A stretch of DNA of 17,515 nucleotides. Source: Cephalothrix simula. Its lineage: Eukaryota; Nemertea; Palaeonemertea; Archinemertea; Cephalotrichidae. Under the pieces are notes generated by a model. It searched no databases, was not told the DNA's origin, and saw nothing but the letters and a program-made list of their open reading frames with translations. Below, in pieces: positions 1 through 7,083 of this stretch. The DNA lies in assembly GCA_035591015.1 (NCBI GenBank), contig JAXIUW010244728.1, positions 1-17,515 of the forward strand, read 5' to 3'. The translations under genes and the position numbers were made by a program. Within the stretch, counting starts at the first letter, position 1. Each line of letters starts with the position of its first letter.

Positions 1-76
<76 letters not shown>
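1..76. repeat. (AAC)n trinucleotide repeat, coding poly-Gln
   Basis: An uninterrupted run of about 25 AAC/CAA units begins at the left edge, so its true length is unknown. In the frame that continues into a Gln-rich protein it reads as CAA (Gln); in the next frame it reads as Asn. It is probably an expanded codon tract inside the gene that continues rightwards, not an intergenic microsatellite. Confidence 0.95.
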
Positions 77-837
77 GGAATTATTTCTTCAGCTCTATTC
101 TCAACAAATGCAACAACAACAAACCCTATATAACCAAGCAGCTCAGCCGAAACAGGACACATTTGCTTCAACTCCCCTCGTGTTCAATACACACCAACAG
201 CAACTGCCTTTTGTTATTCAACAGTCACAGCAGCAGCTTCCGAGTGAAAATGAATTCACCGCATTCAAAAATGTCGATGTTGATGAACGAATTAACACCG
301 ATCTGCAGCAGCAGCAGCAGCAGCAGCAGCAACATGAGTATGACACCGAGAAAGCTAACGATGTCGAGAAGTACAACGGTACCGAACTTTCTACACCTGC
401 GACCACAGCGGTCAGCGACAGCAGCTTTGTTCAGTGCTTCGGAAAGCCCATCTCAGCAAACACCAAGACTAATGAAAATGTCACCATCAGCAGCAGTGGC
501 AACAGCATTAGCCAATGCAGCAGTAATATCAGCAGCACCAGCGGCGGCGGCGTGTCTAAGCCCAAGAGGGAAAGATTTTGTGTCGAAAGGACTAGACAAC
601 AGTTTCAACAGTGTCAGCAGAAAAAATATTCCGGCTATGGACAATTTCGATAATGTATTTACTCCCGCAAGGACAACTCTTTCGCCAACCACAATGCAAA
701 ATTTATTACGGGGACCGAAAATACTTAAAAAATCTCGAAAACACATCAAGAATGTGTTAGTTGACGTTATGAACAGTGATCAGAACGAAGGACAATACGA
801 ATACACTCATGTGATGCCTCGAAAAAAACTTTTCTAA
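3..837 (+). CDS. Gln/Ser-rich protein, 5' end outside window, apparent internal frame change
   Basis: I do not recognise this gene. The frame starting at base 3 is open from the left edge to a stop at 651-653 and encodes a Gln-rich protein with poly-Gln at the start, several QQQ runs, and nine Gln from 306-332. A second frame, open from before base 163 to a TAA at 835-837, overlaps it for about 490 bases. Its 3' part reads like the natural C terminus, with SP/TP motifs, alternating Ala/Ser stretches, a basic patch (KKSRK) and the ending PRKKLF. The simplest reading is one gene that begins upstream in the poly-Gln frame and continues in the other frame after the CAG tract near 304-335. That would imply an indel, slippage in the repeat, or a sequencing error. 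Alternatively the poly-Gln protein ends at 653 and the second frame is a separate or unused overlap. An AATAAA at 972-977 suits the later stop. Gln-rich proteins of this kind are often transcriptional regulators, but nothing here proves that. Confidence 0.6.
306..332. repeat. (CAG)8-CAA tract
   Basis: Eight CAG codons followed by CAA give nine Gln in one frame and poly-Ser (AGC) in the overlapping frame. This is the most likely point at which the two overlapping frames of the surrounding gene were connected, because slippage-prone repeats gather indels. Confidence 0.9.
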
Positions 838-901
838 AAAATTTCAAAAAATCTGCGAAAATTTTCTAAGTCCGAATATTTGCCTAACATCCTGTTTGTA
901 A

Positions 902-944
902 CCAACTTCCTGATTTGGAACATGTGTTCTGAAAGGGAAGTTGG
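902..944. repeat. Inverted repeat with AACTTCC arms, copy 1
   Basis: Perfect 9-base arms, CCAACTTCC at 902-910 and GGAAGTTGG at 936-944, are separated by 25 bases. Just upstream, 863-897 is a degenerate copy of the linked TTTTCTAAGTCC...CCTGTT motif found in three other gaps. It lies between two convergent genes, so it could help end transcription or be a dispersed element. Confidence 0.75.
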
Positions 945-971
945 GAATTGTATTTGTAAGATGTGTATTAT

Positions 972-1007
972 AATAAAACGCTTTTATAAAGTATATATAT
1001 TTTTATT
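972..1007. terminator. Paired polyadenylation signals of convergent genes
   Basis: AATAAA on the plus strand at 972-977 can serve the gene ending at 837. TTTATT at 1002-1007 is AATAAA on the minus strand, 11 bases past the stop of the membrane-protein gene. The two signals lie within 36 bases in an AT-rich stretch. Confidence 0.6.
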
Positions 1008-1017
1008 CGTTTATATT

Positions 1018-2226
1018 TTACAATTGTTTTTCACAAGGCGGTATAATACATTTACCAGTGCTTAGAAAATAAATGTCCACTGTCACTAGAATCCACCAGA
1101 GCAAAGTTATACCGTTCAGAAGCGAAAGCAGCTTAAATAGGAGGATCATACCGTACGACTGAGGTCCACCAGATACGGATACAAGTTTTCCATTTCCCCT
1201 TGCCTTTTCTTCGATTTTATTCGATTCCATTATGTCCAAAACTTCTCCGAGCATTTTTTGTGTCTCTCCTTCCATTCCCATTCCCAGTTGTTGATAGCCC
1301 ACAGTGTTGCTGCTATCGGTGCCCTTTGCTAGATGTCTCTTGACGCTTTGCATGATATTTATTTCCTTTCTCTTTCGTGAGCTGACAATTTTATATCCGA
1401 AATTGATGCTGGAGATAAAATCCATGAAATAGGAAATTAACACCCAAATGAATGAGGCATAAGTATAGAAAATTATTCTACATTCGAAAAATATACCGTG
1501 GAAATCAATCTTCTCGTCGGTACTTATCGCAGAGAGGAAGCTGGTAAAAGAATAGATCAGTAACACACAGCTGCCAATAATAACCACAAATAAGGCGATC
1601 CATGTCACACAATCGAAGAAACATTTTTTGCAACTTTTTTCGACATATTTCTTTTCTTGGCTTCTTCTCATGTTGCTGGATATCAGTCCAAGTATATGAA
1701 CGCAGACAATGGATAACAATCCGACCAGTAAATGTTTTAACGGTTCATTGTACTTGTCGTTGATGTCTATTTGCAATGGTTTGTGAGTATTTTCGTTTTC
1801 GAGCATTTTTTTTATATCTGGGTCTTTAGCGCCTGCCAAAATCTTATCAGACAGACCTTTAACCCCGATTAATTTACAATCGCGGCAACAACGCTCCGAC
1901 CCTTCACATTTCGCATACATTTTTTCGTAACATGTTTCATATAAGCTGGGCGTCGAATTATTTTTACTGTTTTTCGTCCCCAACGATCGCGCAGCAGCAC
2001 TTTTTTCATAACAACCCGAAAGCGTCGAACACAATTTAAACACAGGCTTAAGGGCATTGACAATTTGTTTCGCAGTTGAACCGGAAGTCTCAGAATCTGA
2101 TAAATCCGTGTGATAAATTGTATTCCAATATAGGAGCACATAGCTAAAAAACGCCGCTGCGAATATAAAGTGTAGGACTAATAAAAGTTTATTAGCCACA
2201 ACTGGCCCAGAAGCTACCTTAGCCAT
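1018..2226 (-). CDS. Multi-span membrane protein with Cys-rich loop, 402 aa
   Basis: I do not recognise the family. Hydrophobic segments lie at about residues 12-34, 164-184, 205-228, 248-272 and 358-388. The last is long and may hold one tilted or two short helices. Between segments 1 and 2 is a soluble loop of about 130 residues with seven cysteines (66, 72, 99, 107, 113, 114, 117, including ERCCRDC) and an Asn-Ser-Thr site near residue 90. This suggests a disulfide-bonded, possibly glycosylated face outside the membrane. The loop after segment 2 (RRSQEKK) and the one after segment 4 (SSRKRKE) are basic, which by the positive-inside rule places them in the cytosol and agrees with that topology. 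The protein ends in a CxxxxxC tail. A virion envelope or infected-cell membrane protein is a reasonable inference. It starts at the ATG at 2224-2226, divergent from the 1015-residue gene across 87 bases. Confidence 0.88.
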   Translation of the reverse strand: MAKVASGPVVANKLLLVLHFIFAAAFFSYVLLYWNTIYHTDLSDSETSGSTAKQIVNALKPVFKLCSTLSGCYEKSAAARSLGTKNSKNNSTPSLYETCYEKMYAKCEGSERCCRDCKLIGVKGLSDKILAGAKDPDIKKMLENENTHKPLQIDINDKYNEPLKHLLVGLLSIVCVHILGLISSNMRRSQEKKYVEKSCKKCFFDCVTWIALFVVIIGSCVLLIYSFTSFLSAISTDEKIDFHGIFFECRIIFYTYASFIWVLISYFMDFISSINFGYKIVSSRKRKEINIMQSVKRHLAKGTDSSNTVGYQQLGMGMEGETQKMLGEVLDIMESNKIEEKARGNGKLVSVSGGPQSYGMILLFKLLSLLNGITLLWWILVTVDIYFLSTGKCIIPPCEKQL

Positions 2227-2313
2227 CTACGTTTGTGTTTTGGGTAGTAAAATATTAATATTTTTATATTAGTACAATACACGGGTAGGTAATATACAAA
2301 TTTTCTGTGCGTC
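2227..2313. promoter_or_regulatory. Shared divergent promoter region
   Basis: These 87 AT-rich bases separate the start codons of two divergent genes. They contain a perfect 12-base palindrome, AATATTAATATT, at 2251-2262 and a TATA-like TTATATTA at 2264-2271, about 45 bases before the rightward ATG. Both genes presumably use promoter elements here. No transcription start can be seen directly. Confidence 0.55.
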
Positions 2314-5300
2314 ATGGAGAGACTTGTGCGAGGCATTGACCCATACGTGGGCGGTGGGAACATCAGTAGTTTCCCATCGAGTAGACGAAATTATGATAAT
2401 TCACCCAGACGACAGGTTATAAGCAAGTCTATGCTTACACTCGGCGAAAAATATATCGTGGACAAGGATAAACTAGGCGGAGGAATGAACAGCAGGAAAT
2501 TTCCCGACAACATGTTTGATATTCTTGAAACGTGTAATTTGATGTTCTCCCTGTGTCCGCTAAACAAGCACGATATTGACGTTTCAAAGTCTGCCATGCT
2601 TAAATTTATGGAGGGAAGTGTAAGTCCGTACTATGCTGATTTTACCAACGTGCTATTCGAAACGTGTGACCAGACCATGATGGAGTTGAAAAATCTCGGA
2701 ACGAAATTGTCCACGACCTCACCCATGTTGGACTACTTGTTTACGTCGCTGAAACAAGATATGGAATTGTATTTTAATATTGAAGAAAATGAAATGATAC
2801 AAAGTCGTGTAAGGAAATTCATAAGCATTATGCGTCCCATTGCACTTGCTTCCTTCGATAGGAACGAAGAACTAACGATTCCCATTAACAATACGCTCAC
2901 GACAATGGGAGTTTACCGTGGGATATTCGAAGATGGTTTCCGTGTCCCAGTGGATCGTCTGTTTAACGTTGAACAGCTTAAAAGGAGTGACTGCGATGTG
3001 TATTTGGTTCTTGCACCGTATCCCGAATCTGTGTGTCCACAGAATACCGTCATTCCGAAATGTGGAATGGGTAAAATAAATTCGCGGCTACGAAATGACA
3101 AGTTAAACTGTCAGGATAGCTGCAAGATACGATACGTGCCTGAACAGAAAAAGGATGCGATTGATTGTTCGTACACTCTATCTTTTTGGCTGCTAAATGT
3201 AAAACACAGGGAAGATCACCTGTTTAACATGGTGAAAAGTAAATGCATATATGCCGGTCCTCGGTTCATGACAACAAGACAAGCTAGAGACATAGCATTT
3301 ATAAAACTTGGTATGGCAGATAGAAATACAAGTGCCTTGCCGGTATACAAATGCAGCGGGAAAGACATTTATGAATTTAAGCCTTTCCTATTTAACCCCG
3401 ACGAAAAATGGTCGCCGCCACGCACCTATTACATTCCCAATGTGACCACAGATGTGGGAGGAAGCGTTGTTATTGACCCAGAGAAATTACTGCGTTCTGG
3501 AAGTAAACCGGGAAAGGATAGCGACAGCGGTGATGATTTCGATTACGATCCTACCACAATGATAGGTATTGGTAAGAGGAAAAGAAAAAGCAAAAGCGCA
3601 AAAAGTGGAAGAAGTAGCAGCTCTAGTGCTAGTGCTAGTGCAAGTGCAAGCAAACGCCGATTTACGGGCACAGGATTCAGTGGGTACAGACCTTCATCTT
3701 CTGCGTCGATGTCACCACCACCATCGTCTTCGCACGGTGGTCCAGCATCATTGCCCTCTTCAAGCTTTATTACACCACTACCTGGTAGCGTATTTGGTGG
3801 CAGTGGTTTTGGTGACAGTCCCTGGACCCCATCTAGATCAAGCTACAGCGGAGGATTTGGTCTTAGCAGCGGAAGCAGTGGTTTTGGTGGTTTTGGACCC
3901 TATGGAGCTAGCAGTAGTATTGGTGGAGGCGCATACGGGGATGGATATGACTCTTCATCGGTGCCACCTCCTTCCTCATACAAACCCGCACCATCGGTTT
4001 CAGTATTGGGAATTGGTGAAAAACTGTCTGATATTGGCAAATCTGCATCTTCTGGAGCTGGGGCAAAGAAGAAAACACCAACGTCTTCTCCAAAGCCACC
4101 ACCCAAAGAAACACCCACTTCTAATACGCTATACGGTACGATCACCACGACCGATTACACACCCGCTAGAGCAATTTCACTAAATCTGAATGAACAAGGA
4201 CGCGAAATGCTGCAATATAGAAACGAGCATATTCGTGAATTTGTGGATGAATTCAACGGTGTAGTGGAAACATCTAATTCAGCATTGAAATCGTTTATAG
4301 CCAAAATGAACGACGAACTACGTCAAAGAATGGCAAAAATGTATAACAGGACAATGACAAGTGTCGCTAGCGAAGATAAATCGGCAATTAAAAAACTCGA
4401 GGAGATACAAGAAAATATGCGAACAGAAATTGTCAAGATACAAGAAACACACCGAGATAAGCACGAAATCGTAATAACGAATATGAAAACCAAATTGCTC
4501 AAAATTCTCGATGAATTGAAGAACTTGTCGCAAGAAAGTGCTCGTGTAACTTCAGAATTTGTTCGCACACAAGCTAAACTGAAAAATAAAATCAAGACTT
4601 TTGAGGCGAACGGTAAATTTCGAGAAGCAGATGAAGTGGGTAAAGAATTGAATAATGCGTATATGAAACACAGCAGTACATTAAACGATTTGGATAGTGA
4701 AATGGCAAAATTATTCAGGGAAATAGACAATTCGATAAGAGATATGGATATACAAGTACATGCCCACATTGACAGATTCTACACAGAACAAAGTGAACTC
4801 ATGTACGAAAGCACCGCTCACCATGATAGATTCATTAACGATTATCAAGACAAAAAATACGAAGAAAGACAGATTGAGCTAGAAAAAAAACAAAAAGAGG
4901 AAGAAAGACGTGAATTGCAAAGACAATTAATGGACGAAAAAATTCGAAGTGCAGAAAAAAAAACCGCCGCCGCATTTAGTCCAGCTAGTCGTAGACCAAG
5001 TGTAAGCGGAGAAGAAGAATTAGCAAGTTTTGAGGTATTAAGTACGGAGGGAGCAGGTGGTGGTGGTGCTGAAGAAGCAGGCGATGATGATGATGAACCA
5101 TTCGACGCACCTGAACCGCCGAAACGCGACGAAAGCAGTGAAACGACAACCGCGACCAAAGAAGAAGGTGCTACTGCGGCGGCCGCTGAATCAACAGAGG
5201 AAGAAGAGTCGACAAAATTAGTACAAAGTTCGTTTAGAAAGGAAAAGGAGGGCAAGGACAAGAAGAGTAGCTGGAAAAAGTCGTCTCGTGGTCGATCTAA

Positions 5301-5361
5301 GAAATCATCAGATACGCCTGCAAAGTATAAAGACAGTTTTATGGTGGATGACGATGAATAG
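2314..5361 (+). CDS. Large structural-type protein with coiled coil and charged tail, 1015 aa
   Basis: I do not recognise a named family. Residues 1 to about 400 form a globular-looking domain with scattered cysteines. A basic stretch (KRKRKSKSAK, about 419-430) could be a nuclear localisation signal. Residues about 430-620 are low complexity: Ser-Ala repeats, then Gly/Ser/Phe/Pro-rich sequence. From about 623 to 885 the protein is strongly helical and charged, with long heptad-like stretches and a Glu/Lys/Arg-rich end, which indicates an extended coiled coil. The last 130 residues alternate acidic runs with Lys/Ser-rich sequence and end in DDDE. Length, disorder and coiled coil suggest a tegument-like, scaffold-like or other assembly protein; this is inference from architecture only. 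The start is the first in-frame ATG after the divergent promoter. AATAAA follows at 5385-5390. Confidence 0.92.
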   Translation: MERLVRGIDPYVGGGNISSFPSSRRNYDNSPRRQVISKSMLTLGEKYIVDKDKLGGGMNSRKFPDNMFDILETCNLMFSLCPLNKHDIDVSKSAMLKFMEGSVSPYYADFTNVLFETCDQTMMELKNLGTKLSTTSPMLDYLFTSLKQDMELYFNIEENEMIQSRVRKFISIMRPIALASFDRNEELTIPINNTLTTMGVYRGIFEDGFRVPVDRLFNVEQLKRSDCDVYLVLAPYPESVCPQNTVIPKCGMGKINSRLRNDKLNCQDSCKIRYVPEQKKDAIDCSYTLSFWLLNVKHREDHLFNMVKSKCIYAGPRFMTTRQARDIAFIKLGMADRNTSALPVYKCSGKDIYEFKPFLFNPDEKWSPPRTYYIPNVTTDVGGSVVIDPEKLLRSGSKPGKDSDSGDDFDYDPTTMIGIGKRKRKSKSAKSGRSSSSSASASASASKRRFTGTGFSGYRPSSSASMSPPPSSSHGGPASLPSSSFITPLPGSVFGGSGFGDSPWTPSRSSYSGGFGLSSGSSGFGGFGPYGASSSIGGGAYGDGYDSSSVPPPSSYKPAPSVSVLGIGEKLSDIGKSASSGAGAKKKTPTSSPKPPPKETPTSNTLYGTITTTDYTPARAISLNLNEQGREMLQYRNEHIREFVDEFNGVVETSNSALKSFIAKMNDELRQRMAKMYNRTMTSVASEDKSAIKKLEEIQENMRTEIVKIQETHRDKHEIVITNMKTKLLKILDELKNLSQESARVTSEFVRTQAKLKNKIKTFEANGKFREADEVGKELNNAYMKHSSTLNDLDSEMAKLFREIDNSIRDMDIQVHAHIDRFYTEQSELMYESTAHHDRFINDYQDKKYEERQIELEKKQKEEERRELQRQLMDEKIRSAEKKTAAAFSPASRRPSVSGEEELASFEVLSTEGAGGGGAEEAGDDDDEPFDAPEPPKRDESSETTTATKEEGATAAAAESTEEEESTKLVQSSFRKEKEGKDKKSSWKKSSRGRSKKSSDTPAKYKDSFMVDDDE

Positions 5362-5362
5362 T

Positions 5363-5460
5363 TCCAACTTCCGCTCTGGAGACTAATAAATCTAACTTCC
5401 GCTTCAGCAACGTGTTCACGAAGAGGAAGTATTGGACTTAGAAATTTTTTCGAAAAAAAT
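5363..5460. repeat. Inverted repeat with AACTTCC arms, copy 2
   Basis: TCCAACTTCC at 5363-5372 faces GGAAGTATTGGA at 5425-5436, the same arms apart from a 2-base bulge. The right arm runs on into 5431-5460, which on the minus strand reads ATTTTTTTCGAAAAAATTTC then TAAGTCCAA. That matches 14464-14492 on the plus strand almost exactly. The element fills most of the gap between two convergent genes. A second TCTAACTTCCGCTTC copy lies at 5391-5405. Confidence 0.8.
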
Positions 5461-5489
5461 GAAAACGAAAATTTGTAAATTTATGTAGT

Positions 5490-7076
5490 TTATTTATTAT
5501 TTCGTGATAACTTTGTAATAAGTACTTTGTAATTTTTCGACATGAATACCTTATTATTACCATTGCATGCAATAAACTTATTGTCCATAATATATATCGT
5601 GTTTTTGTTCATTTTTATACAGTCTTTACCGGCTCCGTTCCAATTGGCTTTCACTTGTTCGTCATTCGTTGGGTCAAATCGGTCAGCATATCCAATAGCC
5701 CATTGCCTACCTTCTCCGCAAGGTTGAAGAATGTTAAAAAGTGCCAACCAACACACAAACATGGTCATTTTGGAGAAAATCAGTCTCATTTTGTAGGCAA
5801 TGTCCTTATCTGTGTTATTTTCGCCAGTGATAAAATTTGTGGGTTTTGGTTGGCACTTGGCGTTTTTTTCTTCTATTTCACGTATAATACGCAGACAGTC
5901 ATCCGAACCGACGATCCCTTCGAAATTTTTCATTGTATTCATGGCCGATAGATATTTGATGCTAGAAGTGTTAAGACCAATGATAGTATTGAATGTGACA
6001 TCGAATAATGGCGAAGAATCAGTTCCAGTGAGAACAAAACGGTTTGCGAAGCATAATTGATGCACATGTCTCATAATTACACACAGTTGGCTTTCTAGTG
6101 ATACAGGCTTAGCACTCATACGAAATTCGACGTCTCTGACGCATTTTCCCTGTTGTTCATCTGTCATAAGCGTGTCAATGTCAATCACTTTCACAATATC
6201 ACGCTCCATGAATTCGCGAAACATACGATTCGTTAAATACGGTTGGAGAAGACAGATTATGGATTCTGACAACAATTTTTCGACGTTCAATGTTCTCGGG
6301 CAATATGCAGCGATTTGGTTTGCTCTAAACTTGGAAAAACGATCGGAATTGGCATTTTGGACATTTTCGTTCATTGCATGGTTGGTTCTTATCCTATTTA
6401 TCATAGCGTTCAGCTGCTCACTTTTAACGCTGTTATCTTGACACATTTCATCTGTTATGTCAGTATTTTCACCAGCACCCGCACCAGCACCAGATTTCGT
6501 TTTTTCGTCATTTGCCAGGTCTGGGCGATAAAAATCATCGTTAAAAACACCCATAACGTTACAGATAACGTCCGGTGTTGGCGCACCCATAGAATTAATC
6601 CACAGTGCATTTGCTAGAGTCTTTTTACACCATTTTTTATCTTTGTCCATAGAGGTGGTGTGGGCTTTTTGTTTCGCAGATGACGTACACTCGGCCACTT
6701 TTGCAGACAGACCAACTTCATGCGTTGCTTTGATAATAGCACAAATACTTCCCGGTCGCAAAACAAGTCCAGTGAGATTGTGTTTATTTATCAACACATC
6801 GGGGTCATTGGTTTTCATATATCGTTCTATTCTAGCGTGTAAGTCTTTTATAGCATTCACGCTTTCCATACCGGTGCCGCTACCGCTGCTGCTGCCACTT
6901 TTCGCGGTATTTCTTGTAAAACGTACACTTTCTTTCATCATTGAGTTGATAAGAGACCTATCGTCTACGTCTTCTTCGAGCCCCGGCATTGCACCGACAG
7001 TTTGTTGAGATTTTTGATATTCTTTAATTCGCATTAACATTCCTATGTCGGAGCCGGTAAAAAGTGAAACCACCAT
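5490..7076 (-). CDS. Protein of unknown function, 528 aa
   Basis: Not recognised. The N-terminal 100 residues include a short Ser/Gly linker. A Gly-Ala repeat (SGAGAGAGEN) near residues 195-205 separates an N-terminal from a C-terminal part of about 300 residues. Cysteines are scattered without a clear zinc motif. One hydrophobic stretch near residues 436-451 (MFVCWLALFNIL) could be a buried helix or a single membrane segment; the rest looks soluble. The ATG at 7074-7076 has a favourable context (AAAATGG) and sits 2 bases past the stop of the upstream 725-residue gene. The last codons, AAT AAA TAA, form a polyadenylation signal within the stop region. Confidence 0.88.
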   Translation of the reverse strand: MVVSLFTGSDIGMLMRIKEYQKSQQTVGAMPGLEEDVDDRSLINSMMKESVRFTRNTAKSGSSSGSGTGMESVNAIKDLHARIERYMKTNDPDVLINKHNLTGLVLRPGSICAIIKATHEVGLSAKVAECTSSAKQKAHTTSMDKDKKWCKKTLANALWINSMGAPTPDVICNVMGVFNDDFYRPDLANDEKTKSGAGAGAGENTDITDEMCQDNSVKSEQLNAMINRIRTNHAMNENVQNANSDRFSKFRANQIAAYCPRTLNVEKLLSESIICLLQPYLTNRMFREFMERDIVKVIDIDTLMTDEQQGKCVRDVEFRMSAKPVSLESQLCVIMRHVHQLCFANRFVLTGTDSSPLFDVTFNTIIGLNTSSIKYLSAMNTMKNFEGIVGSDDCLRIIREIEEKNAKCQPKPTNFITGENNTDKDIAYKMRLIFSKMTMFVCWLALFNILQPCGEGRQWAIGYADRFDPTNDEQVKANWNGAGKDCIKMNKNTIYIMDNKFIACNGNNKVFMSKNYKVLITKLSRNNK

Positions 7077-7083
7077 TTTTATT
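7076..7083 (-). terminator. Overlapping stop, AATAAA and next start
   Basis: On the minus strand the sequence GAATAAAAATGG holds the TAA stop of the 725-residue gene, a full AATAAA signal and the ATG of the next gene within twelve bases. Confidence 0.7.

Noticed and set aside
880-1065. 61-codon frame between convergent genes
   Set aside because: It lacks an ATG at the start, crosses the inverted repeat and both polyadenylation signals, and runs into the antisense of the membrane-protein gene.
1018-2226. Tetraspanin assignment for the membrane protein
   Set aside because: The Cys-rich loop lies between segments 1 and 2 and has no CCG motif; in tetraspanins the large loop lies between segments 3 and 4.
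3569-4183. 204-codon plus-strand frame inside the 1015-residue gene
   Set aside because: It is a shifted reading of the Ser/Gly low-complexity part, giving Leu/Val/His-rich sequence, and its first codon is not ATG.
4323-5261. Antisense frames of 148 and 138 codons opposite the coiled-coil and charged tail
   Set aside because: They mirror the biased codons of the sense gene (Ser/Leu-rich shadows) and have no promoter or protein-like domain.
5655-6617. Several plus-strand frames of 86-100 codons opposite the 528-residue gene
   Set aside because: They overlap one another and the intact sense gene, and have shadow-like composition.
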